A DNA stretch of 64,000 nucleotides. Origin: Microcebus murinus (lineage: Eukaryota > Chordata > Mammalia > Primates > Cheirogaleidae). Location of the stretch: positions 57,502,001 through 57,566,000 of the forward strand of contig NC_134109.1 in assembly GCF_040939455.1 (NCBI RefSeq), read 5' to 3'. The notes under the pieces were generated by a model. That model was not told the origin of the DNA and made no database searches. It saw only the letters and a program-made list of their open reading frames with translations. This document shows positions 36,954 to 48,400 of the stretch, piece after piece. Made by a program: the position numbers and the translations under genes. Position 1 is the first letter of the stretch, and each line of letters opens with the position of its first letter.

Positions 36954-39196
36954 ATTCAGTATGTCCCAGATGTATGCTCCATTTTAGTACTTTAAATGCA
37001 ACTAATACTTCCTTAAAGATAAAGGTGCCTAAATTAACTTACTGCTTGTGTATTCAACTCATTCCCCTCTGATCTATCCTCCCTGGCATCCTAATTCTTT
37101 GGCTGTGTATTCTAACTGGTACCTGTGTTCTGGTAGTAAAAGAAAAAAAGGGCAGGATGATAAGTCTGAGGAAGTAATCTAAATGGGTTGCAGAAAAAAA
37201 TGAAAGACAAAAACAAAAGCTGCATAGTCTCTTAATTTTAGTAGTACATGCTGTTCTGGAAACAGCCCTTTTATCATGCCACAGCTTCTCAGAACCTCAA
37301 TCTGCTGGGACAGCCATCAGCTCTAACAAGAACAACATGTCAATCCAAACATCAAGACTATATCTCACAATTAATGCATGACATTACTTATGTTATTATT
37401 AATTATATGAATTCATAACTATACTTAATACATTAAAGTTAAATCAGAATTATATTTTCATACCCCCCTTAAAAATACAAGATGTAAAAAAAAAAGAATC
37501 ATGTTTATATAAACTTTAAGAATAGTAGGTTGGTATTTTCCTATTTTCCAGATGTTTAGGATACCTACCTAAAACATGTTTGGGTACTAAATGGATTTAA
37601 GATTACAATTACAATAGTTGAATTAAAAGTTACAATTCATTAACAACACTTCCTCTTCAAATTCAATAACAAAAGTAAAAATTCTAAAACTGTGTGAAAG
37701 TTTTTTTTTGATGTGAATTAGAAACATACTACATTTCTATAGTTTAATATGAATAATTAGAAAATAAAACATAAGACAATATTTTATAACTAAAATGATT
37801 AAAATAAAGATAATTATAAAATTACCACATACAAGAGGTGTGACCTAGATTATTCAATTTCTATAATCTCTTCACTGCTGCAAAGGTATTTATTTCTACA
37901 ATGATGACTTTACTTCTCCAGCTAATGCAACTACTAGGATATGGTATTTTGATCCTTTTTGTACAGTTATAACCTTCTGATACTGAACTCTGCAGTTAGC
38001 TGATGGTCAGAAAAACAAAATTCAGTAAATAATACCATTGTAATGAGTTGGTTCTTAAGTAAACTTCAATGGATTTTCTCAAAATCCATAAACAAACAAC
38101 TATATAACCTAAATGTTAAGTTGGCAGTTATTGCACAAAAGGGCAAAGATGCTTCTTATACTATTTTAAAACACAAAGCAGAGTTCAGGAAATAGTATTA
38201 GTACTCACTGGATGATAGCCATAGTTTAATAGTTTATTAAGCTCTTTTTCAGTTATTATATTCCTGGAATCACAGACGCTTCCTCTTAGTTTGCAAACTT
38301 TATTTGTTTACCACTATAAATGCTGTAATCTCAATAGAGCTGTCAATTACCTAAGTGCTCCTTCTTAGTTTTCTTGTTGTATAATGTGTTGCCCAAACAT
38401 TGCAAAATCAAAACAGAAGCCACTCTAACTTCTAAGATTACAACAGGAGAAAAACGAAAAATTTGCATGACAAATCAAAGTATCAACAAGTTGAGTATTA
38501 TATATATTATACAATTATATATACAAAATGTCATTCTCCTTGAGACATAAAACTCAAATTATTTTTTAATAAGAATGATAATTAGTGTTCTCTATAGGTA
38601 ACCAGTAAATATTTGTGTACTGATTAACTAACTACTATAACAAAAGCTTTGGAAACTTTGCACAATTCTTGGGACACTTCCTAGTTTTCAATAAAGTCAA
38701 TCATTTACCTATATCTTTTATTTTTTTAATGGTTCTTAAAATCGTTTTATTGATGCATATATGCAAGTCCAAGAAACTCATTTAAACCATTTAGCAGCAG
38801 TTTACGTAAGAGTAATCTCAGTGAAAAATAGTCTACTATTCAACCCCCTAAAGTCAACTAACTTCTTAAAACTGTAATTTTCCTATTCCTTAGCTTTTGC
38901 TTTACCTACTAACCTTGTACTTTTGCCATCTGTGGCCTCTGACCTTTTTTCATTGCCAAGACAATTCCATGTGTTCTTAAGCCTAACCCCTCAGCTCAGT
39001 AAGAAACCACCTCACTTTCAGTGACATTTCTCTCTAAACCTTCTCTACTAGACTGTGCTCCTTCTTTCACAGACTGTTACTTCAGAGGCAGGAAAAAAAG
39101 ACTTGCATTTTCCTGGTTCCTAACTGCCATTTCCAGTCCACTAATCCTTCATTAAACAACCTTTTCACTTCTGGAGTTTCTGTTATCCATTTAGAT
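36954..39196. other. Noncoding, no gene or clear repeat
   Basis: AT-rich unique sequence. No open frame above 60 codons has any recognisable content. A short TA-rich run lies at 38497-38530. Confidence 0.5.
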
Positions 39197-39565
39197 CAGT
39201 GCTCCTCAAAGTGTGATCCAGGGACTACTGCCACTCCAAAACTGTTACTGCAATGAAGCTAGGTACTAAAATTCAGAGTATGCAACCAAACATTTCATAG
39301 GAATTTGACAGAGAAATGTTTTGGCTGTTGAGCCCAATAATTTAAAAAGAAAATGTATACTTGGATTTTGTATGTCTATATTTTTTAATTTCTTTTTTTG
39401 GAAATTCATTTTTATTATATGTTACAAAAATAGCAGTCTATGACACTTTGAAATTTTTATTTTTTAAAAGCTAGTCCTTAGGAAACTGTTGTCCTTATAA
39501 AAAAAAAAAAAAAGAAAAAAAAAAATAAAAGCTAGTCCTTTGTCACAGTAGTCTGAGAAGCACTG
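39197..39565. mobile_element. hAT-type nonautonomous element (MER5/Charlie-like)
   Basis: The termini are inverted: 'cagtgctcctcaaagtgtg' at the left and '...gtctgagaagcactg' at the right, the hallmark of Charlie-related MITEs. The 8 bp outside each end ('atttagat', 'atatacat') agree at six positions, as expected of an aged 8-bp hAT target duplication. It has no coding capacity. A small retroinsertion interrupts it. Confidence 0.8.
39480..39526 (+). mobile_element. 47-bp poly(A) retroinsertion with 14-bp TSD
   Basis: The perfect duplication 'aaaagctagtcctt' (39466-39479 and 39527-39540) brackets only 'aggaaactgttgtccttat' plus an A-rich tail. It looks like an extremely 5'-truncated L1-mediated insertion. 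The 19-bp body is too short to assign to a source transcript. Confidence 0.75.
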
Positions 39566-39864
39566 ATATACATGACTTGGTTATCATCTGTATCACTGTG
39601 ATCTACTCACAACCAAGATTACTTCCCCATATTTTTAAAGAAAATTTCCTGCCAAAATTCTAGACAAAAGCAATGGCCACGTATAAAACACTCTAGCCTC
39701 ATAATTTCTTGACCTATTTATTTTTTTAAAAATTTACCTTCAAATAATATCCACGACCAGTACTCTATCTTGCTCTAAGTTCTCTTTAATCCTTAACTCT
39801 GAAACTCCTGCTCTTAGATGACAACCTTATATTCTTCTACCTTCTCCTTAAAACCACTCTTTAA

Positions 39865-40202
39865 CCACTTCAGTATGGTGGTGCTCACCAGCTGTGAATC
39901 CTTGCCCACAGGCAGCATTCACAGCCTTCACGATAGTTTGTGCTGTGCATTGACAACGAACCCCGTTTTGCTCTTGTGTGATGAGGAAAGCTTGTTTTAC
40001 TTTACAGGCAGCTTTACTTGTAATGTAAATCAGAATAGGTAACACATATGTTTTTATTATGTTATTTTTAAATGTTCACAATTTTATTTTGATAAATGAA
40101 AAATTAGAAAAGTCAAGTTTTGTTATTAACGCTAAAGTCGACGCTCGGCTGTGCGCGTTCATCTGTGGCTACCAACTATAGTTGACGCTCGTATCAAAGT
40201 GG
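39865..40202. mobile_element. piggyBac-like nonautonomous element
   Basis: The 338-bp segment is preceded by TTAA (39861-39864) and followed by TTCA, a one-base change from the TTAA target duplication of piggyBac elements. The ends are inverted: CCACTTCAGTA at the left and CCACTTTGATACGAGCG read from the right. The right subterminal region has two copies of 'gt(c/t)gacgctcg' and an unusual density of CpG ('gtcgacgctcggctgtgcgcg') for this AT-rich area, so it is probably young. Nonautonomous piggyBac elements are known from mouse lemur. There is no transposase inside. Confidence 0.55.
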
Positions 40203-40559
40203 TTCAACAATTACCTAGATTTTTTCTTCACACTCCACAGAAGTTCTATTGACCTCAGGACTCTACAGCCAACTGTCTATCTCCTCATCTCAACGAATAA
40301 AGTACATCAAATGAAAAACAAAGGGCAGTAAGCATAAACTTTTCTGACTTCTGTCTGGTCTCCATCCACTTTTAAATAGATCTACATATTTATTGATCAT
40401 TACTCCTGTACTTCTCTGAGTTCATTTCTCCCTGACTTCTCTAAGTCTTTGCTGAATCAAGGATTCTCTCTAGCTTCACCTACAAGCCCTTTTTCATTTT
40501 CTCCTCCTTCTCAGAACATTAGGCCTGCCTACCCATCCTCTGAATAGGATGACCCATTT

Positions 40560-41560
40560 TATGGACATCAGTCAATCTCTTTCCCTAGCCAATCCTATCA
40601 CTTCTCCATGAGCTCATGAACACAATAAACATGATGGCAGGCATGGAAGTTATACACGGGCTCAGCAACATGGATTTCTACTCACCAAGGTTGACCTGGC
40701 CATAGCCACTGCTGAGTGCCCAATCTGCTAGCAGCAGAGATCAACACTGAGCCTCTGAGACAGCACCATTCCCTGGGATATCGACCAGGAGAATAATGGC
40801 AGGCTGATTATACACTGGAGCATTTCCATTATGGAAGGGGTTGCACTCTGCTCTTACTGGAATAGACACTTCCTCTGGACATGGATGTGCCTTCCCTGCA
40901 CACAATGCCAAAACAACAGAATGCCTTATCTATCACCATGGTATTCTACACAGCACTGCTTCTGATCAAGGAACTCACTTTACAGTGAATTATGTGTGGC
41001 AATGAGCTCATGCTCAAGCAATTCACTGGTCTTACAATGTTTCCCATTATCCTGAAGCAGCTGGCTTGATAGAATAGAATGGTCTTTAGAGGACTTGGTT
41101 ATAGTGCCATATAGGTGGCAATACCTTGTGGTGTGGGGGCAATGTTCTCCAAGGTAATGTATATGCTCTATGTCACAGTCCAGTATATGGTGCTTTTTCA
41201 CCCAGAGCCAGGATTAATGGGTCCAAGAATAGAAGAATAGAAATAGGAGTGGCTCTATTCACTTTTACCCCTAGTGATCCTAACAAACAAAATATTTGCT
41301 TCCCACCTCTGAAAATTAAGATTCTGCTAATCAAAAGCTTTGACTGGATGATATAACACAAATATCATTTATCTGGAAAATGAAACTGCCACCTGGCTAC
41401 TTGGGGCTCCTCATGACTCTGAATCAACAGGTAAGGTTATTATACTAACTGGGATGACTGATCCTACCAATAGGGAACTGGGTAGCCACTATATAATGGA
41501 GGTAAGAGGAACAGAATTATCTGGAATATGAAAGATCCCCTAGGGCTTTCCTTATAACCA
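40560..41560 (+). mobile_element. Decayed ERV-L pol fragment (integrase region)
   Basis: The segment reads, in several broken frames, as the 3' part of an ERV-L-class endogenous retrovirus pol gene, mainly the integrase core and its C-terminal side. Telling stretches are 'caccaaggttgacctggcca', 'gatcaaggaactcacttta' and 'gccaggattaatgggtcca'. Many stops and small deletions interrupt it, and no LTR is adjacent. It is an inactive fossil shared in type with other placental mammals. Confidence 0.8.
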
Positions 41561-41636
41561 TGTTATATATCTATTTATATCTAGTAAATATGAGCTTTCA
41601 AAATGAGCATGAAATAAAGATGTTCAAATAAATGAG

Positions 41637-41752
41637 AACTGAATTCAACAACAGAATTGCACAGTATTAGAAAAAAGAGAGAACAAGAATAAGAAAAGGA
41701 AAAGAAAGAAAAGGAAGAGGAGGTAGAGAAGGAGGAAGAGAAAGAAAAGAGG
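41637..41752 (+). repeat. Left arm of a long inverted duplication
   Basis: This ~115-bp segment, starting 'aactgaattcaacaacag', recurs in inverted orientation at 43193-43303. The differences are about four substitutions and one 4-bp indel. The similarity continues, less exactly, into the neighbouring purine tract. Confidence 0.9.
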
Positions 41753-41962
41753 AAGGAAGGAAGGAAGGAAGGAAGGAAGGAAGGAAGGAAGGAAGGAAGG
41801 AAGGAAGGAAGGAAGGAAGGAAGGGAGGGAGGGAGGGAGGGAGGGAGGGAGGGAGGGAGGGAGGGAGGGAGGGAGGGAGGGGGGGAGGGGGGAGGGGGGA
41901 GGGAGGGAGGGAGGGAGGGAGAGGGGGAGGGAGGAAGGGAGGGGGAGGGAGGGAGGGAGGAA
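41690..41962 (+). repeat. Long polypurine microsatellite, (GGAA)n then (GGGA)n
   Basis: About 270 bp are almost purely purine on the plus strand: irregular AG sequence, then ~17 GGAA units (41751-41822), ~15 GGGA units, and G-rich variants. Perfect mirror-symmetric purine runs of this length can adopt triplex (H-DNA) form. Length polymorphism is likely. Confidence 0.95.
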
Positions 41963-42669
41963 GAGTGAAGAGGGAAGAAGGTGAGGGAGAAAGGAGAGGA
42001 GGAATAAGAAAATATGACAAAGAAAGAATGAAAGAAGGAAGGAAAGAAAGAAAATGATGAAAGATGGTTATTTGAGTTAAGGAAAATAATACAAAATGAA
42101 AATTTATTCCTACCTGAAGAAATAAAGTGTACTTAAAATGATAATGTGTGGACAAACACAGAAGAACATAGTTTTGCTTCTCATAATTTCTTTGAAAGAC
42201 AAGTTATTACTTGAATCAGAATATATAAAATGTATGTCAACATATCAAAAGGATCAGGGCAAATAGAATTTTAGTGTTTAAAGATTCTTACAATTTAAAC
42301 GACGTAGTGCATTATTAATGCAAAGAAGACTGTGATAAGTGAAATAAATAGATATACCATGGATTGAAAAACTAAACATTGTTATGATGTCAATCTCCCT
42401 CTATTCCCATGATCTACAGATTCAACACAATACCAATCATAATCCTATCAGTCATTTTATAGAAATTAAAAATCTGATTTTAATATTTATAGGAAAATGC
42501 AAACAACCTAGAATAACCAAAACAACCTTTAAAAAGAGCAATGTCAAAGGACTTTCAATGCCTGTCTTCCAAATTTATAGCAATCAATGCAGTGTAATAC
42601 TGGCATAAAGATAGACAAATAGATCATTAGAATAGAACAACCTGTCAAAAAAAAGACACACACTTACTA

Positions 42670-43070
42670 CCGTGTTTCCCCAAAAATAAGACCTACCCAT
42701 AAAATAAGCCCTAGCAGGATTTCTAAGTATTTGTGCAATATAAGCCCTACGCCGAAAATAAGACCTAGTGATAGGCGTGGCTACACAGTACGTCTGCACA
42801 AACCATGCATTTCGACACGGAGCAGTAAAGAAGACGAGCAGCCCTTCTCATCTGCTCCATCTTGACAGCTACTATCCCAGAGGTGACTGGAAAGGTGCAG
42901 GCAGCCCCACCAACAAGGTCAGCTCCCCCTGTCAGGTCCCAGCCATCTTGTGCATGCTGCAAGCTGAGGCTTTGAGGGGAAAAATAACACATCCCCTGAA
43001 AATAAGCCCTAGGGTGTCTTCTTGAGGAAAAATAAATATAAGACCCTGTCTTATTTTCGGGGAAACACGG
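42670..43070. mobile_element. 401-bp Tc1/mariner-type MITE with 23-bp TIRs
   Basis: The ends CCGTGTTTCCCC(A/G)AAAATAAGAC are inverted repeats differing at one base, flanked by TA on both sides. Next to the ends the motif AAAATAAG(A/C)CCTA is repeated four times, two per side, like transposase-binding subterminal repeats. The middle is GC-richer than the surroundings and has no transposase. The TIR CpGs are largely retained, suggesting a relatively young insertion into the old L1. Confidence 0.85.
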
Positions 43071-43121
43071 TATGATCAATTGTCAATTGATTATCAAAAA
43101 ATGACACAAAAGCCAATTCAT

Positions 43122-43302
43122 GTCCCTCCTTACCTTCCTCCTTCCTCACTCTCTTTCTCCCTCCCTCCCACCTTTCCTTTCTTCCTTCCTTCATCTTTTC
43201 TTTCTCTTCCTCCTTCTCTACCTTCTCTTCCTCTTCTTTCTTTTCCTTTTCTTATTCTCGTTCTTTTTTCTAATACTGTGCAATTCTGTTGTTGAATTCA
43301 GT
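43122..43302 (-). repeat. Inverted copy of the 41.64-kb segment inserted in L1
   Basis: CT-rich sequence, then the reverse complement of the 41637-41752 unit, interrupts the ancient L1 between 'caattcatg' and 'tatcaacaaatag'. There is no target-site duplication, A tail or terminal repeat. About 15 bp of L1 seem to have been lost at the join. It therefore looks like a copied-in patch, not a transposon. Confidence 0.8.
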
Positions 43303-44084
43303 TATCAACAAATAGTGCTAGAAAAACTGGACAATGATCTGTTAAAAAAAAGAACTTTAATCTTTATCTTATATCATACATAATAAATAACACAAAATAA
43401 ATCATAGACTAAAAGTAAAAGCTAAAATACTAAAACTTTTAGGGGAAAATATATGATAATATCTTTGCAATATTGAAATGAAGAAAGATTTCTTAGACAA
43501 GGGGCATTTAAAATAATGATAAATTAAAATTCATCGATATTTAAAACTTCTGCAAAATATAATATTAAGAAAATGAATAAGCAATTACAAACTAGGAGAA
43601 TATATTTTTAATACCTATAACTGATGATAGACTTCATCCAGAATATACAAAAAAGTACAAATCAATAATAAAAGTCAAATCACTCAATATGAAAATCAGC
43701 AAAAGACTTGAATGGGTGTTTCAAAAAGGAAAATATATGAACAACCAATAAGCACATAAAAAACTGCTCAACAGCATTAGATATAGGGAGATGCAAATTA
43801 AAACTACCATGATATAACACTAAAATAGCTACAATTAAAAACACTGACAATACCAATGAAGTGTTGGTTAGTATGAGGAACAACTAGAACTTCAACAAAT
43901 TGCTGCTGAGAATGTAAAATAATACAGCTACTTCTGCAAAAAATTTGTTAATGTCTTTTAAAAATAAATACATCCCTATCTTATGACCTAGCAATTCCCC
44001 TCTTAGGTATTTAACGAAGAGAATGAAAATGTATGTCCATAAAAAGCTATGTACAAAAATTCTCAAGCAGTCTTGATCATACTA

Positions 44085-44203
44085 CAGGGTGTCCCAAAAG
44101 TCGCCATACATAGAGAAGATGGGAAATTGGAGCTAAATGTACCCATGCTTACAAAATATTCATTTTTACAAAAATTTTCCTTTGGAGACTTTTGGGATAC
44201 CTG
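44085..44203. mobile_element. 119-bp mariner mini-MITE
   Basis: CAGGGTGTCCCAAAAGTC at the left and CAGGTATCCCAAAAGTC read from the right form terminal inverted repeats. TA lies immediately outside both ends (44083-44084, 44204-44205). The internal sequence is noncoding. It resembles the smallest derivatives of mariner elements whose ends read 'gggtgtcccaaaa'. Confidence 0.8.
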
Positions 44204-44640
44204 TAGATTAAAAACTAGACAGATTCAAATGTCCATCAACAGGAAAATGAATGTAAATTGTAATATTCTATAATTAAATACTACTTATCAACAAAAGAAA
44301 CAAAACTGCTGATACACATAGCAACATGAATAAATATCACAGGTATTCTGGCGACATTGTATGATTCCACTTATATGAAGTTTGAGAATAAGCAAAACAA
44401 ATGTATAGTTTTAAAAAAATCAGAAAATTTGTTTTGGTAGGGCAGGGATAATCGATAGAGAAGGGACATAAATGAAGGAGTTTTCTTAGGCTATGGAAAT
44501 GTTTTATATTTTTATAAGGCTGTGGTTACACAGGTGCTGGCAATTGCCAAAACTCATCAAATTGCCAATTTAATATCTACGTGTTTCATTTGTATCTGTA
44601 AATTTTCTCTGAAATCAAAACTGTGAAAAAATAAAAAGTA

Positions 44641-46119
44641 AACCTACCAACAGTAAAAAATTCTTGAATTTTCAATGATCATTAAAACCAAAATAATAAA
44701 AGCACTCATAAAAATCTTGAATATGCATATGATTTTATAAATATATTTATTGAAAAGGCGTCTAGATAAACTACAATTAAAAACATATTTTATTTCATAT
44801 TTTAAAATACTTATAAGGTTATTACAATTTTTTCCACCATGGGCTAAATTAAGGTTAACGATGACTTAATATATAACTTTGGAATTTTTTTCAAGGGACT
44901 ATAATATTGCAACAGGCTACTAGTAACAATAAAAACCATTTTCCCCTGAATCTTTTCAAGGTTTTGACATTAAATATTTAAATTAATTCCAGGAAGTGGT
45001 TTGGAAGTCTGATCTTTTGTGATCCCAGAGCTTAGTATTATGATAGATGAGTCAAGTAGCAATTAATCAAACAAACCTGTATGCAAATGTACAAGCACAG
45101 CCAAGAGTCATTTTTTTTTAAAAAAAAAGAGTAAAGGCCTTAATATACTGTGTTATGAAAGCAAGTTTTATTTTAACGTGCCCTGAAGATTTGAACTAAA
45201 GGCAAGTACCTTGCTTTGAATGACATATTCAGATATCTTTACATTCCTCCTGTAATATTTGTAGAAGCACAGCAGATACCTTTATTAGCTATTTGATTGC
45301 ATAAACCTGTGTTTTGAAATTTTAGCATACATATAATCCATTAAAATTGTTTACTGAAAATTTTCTTTATGAAATCAGTGATAAACTAAAGAAATAAAAC
45401 CATGGCAATTTGAATTTTTGTGAACAAATGACAGTTTATGAAACTATCAAGTAGTTTCCTAAGAATATTACTACAAAATTTCAGTTTCTTTCATAAAGTC
45501 CTATCTTTAGAATAAAGATGCTTTCATCCCCCAAAATTTATAATATATGTTCCCCAATACTTAGAAACTTCTACTGATTATAAAGCATGTTCATAATGAG
45601 TACATGGCTCAAAAATCACATTTTTGATTTCTTGCAATCTTGTCAAACCTGCAATGGGAAAAATACTGCCTCTTCTGGAAAGGCAGGATAAGTGCTTTGA
45701 CACTTTGACACTAAATGACAACATATTGAAAAGAGTGATTATTATATACTAAATATGATTTATTATATTTTTAAGTGATATTTGTACTGCTGGTGAAGAC
45801 TAATTTTTAAGGAAATAATTTTAGTTTTTGATATCTTAAGCATCTAAAGATGGTAAGATTATAGTTGGAACTTTAGGAATAATATGCTGAAATGTATAAT
45901 CATCATTCTAACTGAATGACCTGCAGGGATTAGTACAGGGAAAGAATAACAGAAACCTAGCCCTACTTCAAAAAATAAAGAAAATCTTAAAGAAAAAAAA
46001 AAAATCAATCCTTAAGGGCAAAATACAAGTTTCAAAAGGGACACATTTATTCCTACACAAGAATAGAATAAAACATACAAATAAATTTAATAAGCTATAT
46101 TGTGATGTCAAATATAAAA
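44641..46119. other. Noncoding, no gene or clear repeat
   Basis: AT-rich sequence; nothing recognisable apart from an A-rich run near 45990. Confidence 0.5.
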
Positions 46120-48400
46120 CTTTTTTGAGAAAGTAAAACTAACGATGTAAAAAGATTAATGATTGCTATTGGGGGATAGGAACATGGATTAACTGGGTAG
46201 GATTAATGGATTTATCTGGGTAATACTGTAGCAATGCTCTACATCTTGATTGTGGTGGTGATTACACAGTTGTATGCATTTGTCAAACTCAGAGAAGTAT
46301 GTAACTTTTAAACCAAAAGAAAACAATTATAAAACTATAGAACTCTATCTAATGATATGCTACACTGAAGGATGAAGGGGCCAACATATCAATCACTAAT
46401 AAAATGTTGAAGGTCAAGGATGAAAGTAAGGATGGAAAAGGATACAACATTCAGACACATTTCATCATGACAAAAAACTCTATTGAATAGTAAGAGACAG
46501 TAATCCTAAAGACCTCAGTATCTTAATAACATGGCATAAAAACAAATAAATCAAAAAGTTGACAGAATTAAAAGGAGAAAAATTCATTATAATCATTGGA
46601 TACTTTACCACTCTTGGTAACTGATATAAGCAGACAATAAATCTATGAATACACAATTGAAAAACTTGGCATAAATGATATATGCAGAAGACACTATTAT
46701 ACATTCAGCAACTACAGGATATACAACCTTTTAGAGTACATAGATCATCTAACAAATAGGGCCTATTTTGGGTTATAAGGCAAGTATCAACAAATTTCTA
46801 AAGAAACAAATCATATAGCGTATGTTTTTGCACTACCACAGAAGGAATTCCAACTCAATGACAGAAAGATAACCTCAAAATTTCCTAATATATAAATATC
46901 AAACATAATTCTAAATGATCCATGGGCCAAAGAAGAAATCACAATTAGAAACTACAAAATATTTTGAAGTATTTAATAATGAGATACATCATATCAAAAC
47001 TTGTGGGATACAGTTAAAGCAGTATGTAAAGAAAAAAATAATAGTTTTCATGAAAAGATCAATTATTTGGAAGTCTTAATATTGCTAACATACCAATCTT
47101 CCTTTACCTGATCTTTAAAGTGCATGCAATTCCCATTAAATACTACCAGGTTGAAGAATGACAAACTGAATAAGTAATAGAATAGCTAGGAAAATACTGA
47201 AGAACAATAACAAAGCTAGCTCCTTACACTGTCACAAACTAATATTTAATATAATGCTACAGCAGTTAAGACATAGTGTGGTACTATTACACCAAAAAAA
47301 GTTACAATAATGCAACAGAACAGAGTCCAGAAATAGATCCACACCTATACAGCCATTTAAGTTACTACAAGGGGTCTTCTGCAATTCATTGTGAGAAGGA
47401 AGAGAGGAATACAATTTTTTTAGATGTGTGATGCTGAGTCAAGTCAACTGGATAGCCATATGAAGAAAATGACATACTTTAACCATGAAGAAATTAATTT
47501 GAAACAGATCAAGACCTAAACGTGAAAACTACGATTATCAAGCTTGTAGAAGAAAGCACAGCAGAACTTGTTCATTATTATGGGAATGGCAAGAGTTTAT
47601 CAAACAGGACACAAAATGTATTAACCATAAAAAGAAAAAAATTATAAACTAGACTTCATTAAAAGTAAGATTTTTGCTATCAAAATACAGCATTAAGAGA
47701 ACAAAAATGCAACCCACAGACTGTACAAGTACTTGTATATAAATTATATAAATCAATAAGAAAAAAATTAATAATGAACAAAAGCCTTGATCAGATACTT
47801 TATAATAGAAAATATTATCAAAATGGCCAATAAACATATAAAAAAGTGCTACTATCATTACTCATTAGGGAAATACAAAATAAATCCATAATGAAATATG
47901 ACTATACAGCCATCAAAATGATGGAAATAAAAATGAGTAATGATATCAACCATCATCTGTCACAACTGGAGCAACTCTCTCATACTGCTGGTATACACTG
48001 GTACAAGAATTTTGGGAAAATGTTTGGTATTACCTACTAAACCTAAAGGTGTGCTTTAGCTATTCTTTTCCTTTGTATATGCCTAATATATATGCTAAAA
48101 GAAATGAATATTTTTGTCTACCAAAAAAGCATGTACAATAATATCCACAGTTTTTTATTCATAATAGGTTCAAAATGGAACCAACCTAAATTTCTGTCAT
48201 ACATTTAATATGTAAATAAATCATGGTATTTTCATATAATAGAACATAACACCACAATGAAAAAGACAAATTATTAATAATTATAATAATACAGATCAAC
48301 GTATAGTCATAACATTGGGTGATAGAAGTCAGACACAAAGGAGAGAACATAACATATGGTTCCTTTTATATGAACTTTAAAAACATGCAAAGTGAAGATG
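46120..48400 (+). mobile_element. Ancient L1 fragments in tandem order
   Basis: At 46120-46330 the 3'UTR of one old L1 is visible ('gtgattacacagttgtatg'). A second, plus-strand L1 follows. It has ORF2 pieces at 46840-47040 ('gccaaagaagaaatcaca', 'atcaaaacttgtgggatac'), then a jump to the 3' half from about 47160 on ('ggaaaatactgaagaacaa', 'ccaataaacatataaaa' at 47826). All reading frames are broken. Internal joins suggest deletions. Confidence 0.65.

Larger units (their letters stand above)
42360..44640 (+). mobile_element. Ancient L1, ORF2 3' part and 3'UTR, with three insertions
   Basis: Collinear decayed L1 sequence runs from 'attcccatgatctacagatt' through 'caacaaatagtgctag' (43310) and 'gaacaaccaataagcacata' (43740) to a 3'UTR near 44520 ('acacaggtgctggcaattgc'). 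It is split by a Tc1/mariner MITE (42670-43070), the inverted duplicate (43122-43302) and a mini-MITE (44085-44203). The frames are dead. Confidence 0.75.

Noticed and set aside
41651..42050. Possible CRISPR-like or satellite array
   Set aside because: The periodicity is a 4-bp microsatellite without spacers; CRISPR arrays do not occur in mammalian nuclear DNA.
41667..42155. 162-codon minus-strand frame rich in Pro, Leu and Ser
   Set aside because: It is simply the translation of the polypurine/polypyrimidine microsatellite. There are no flanking coding features, and it would change with repeat length.
43080..43383. Pyrimidine-rich plus-strand frames after the MITE
   Set aside because: They are translations of the inverted purine-tract copy and decayed L1.
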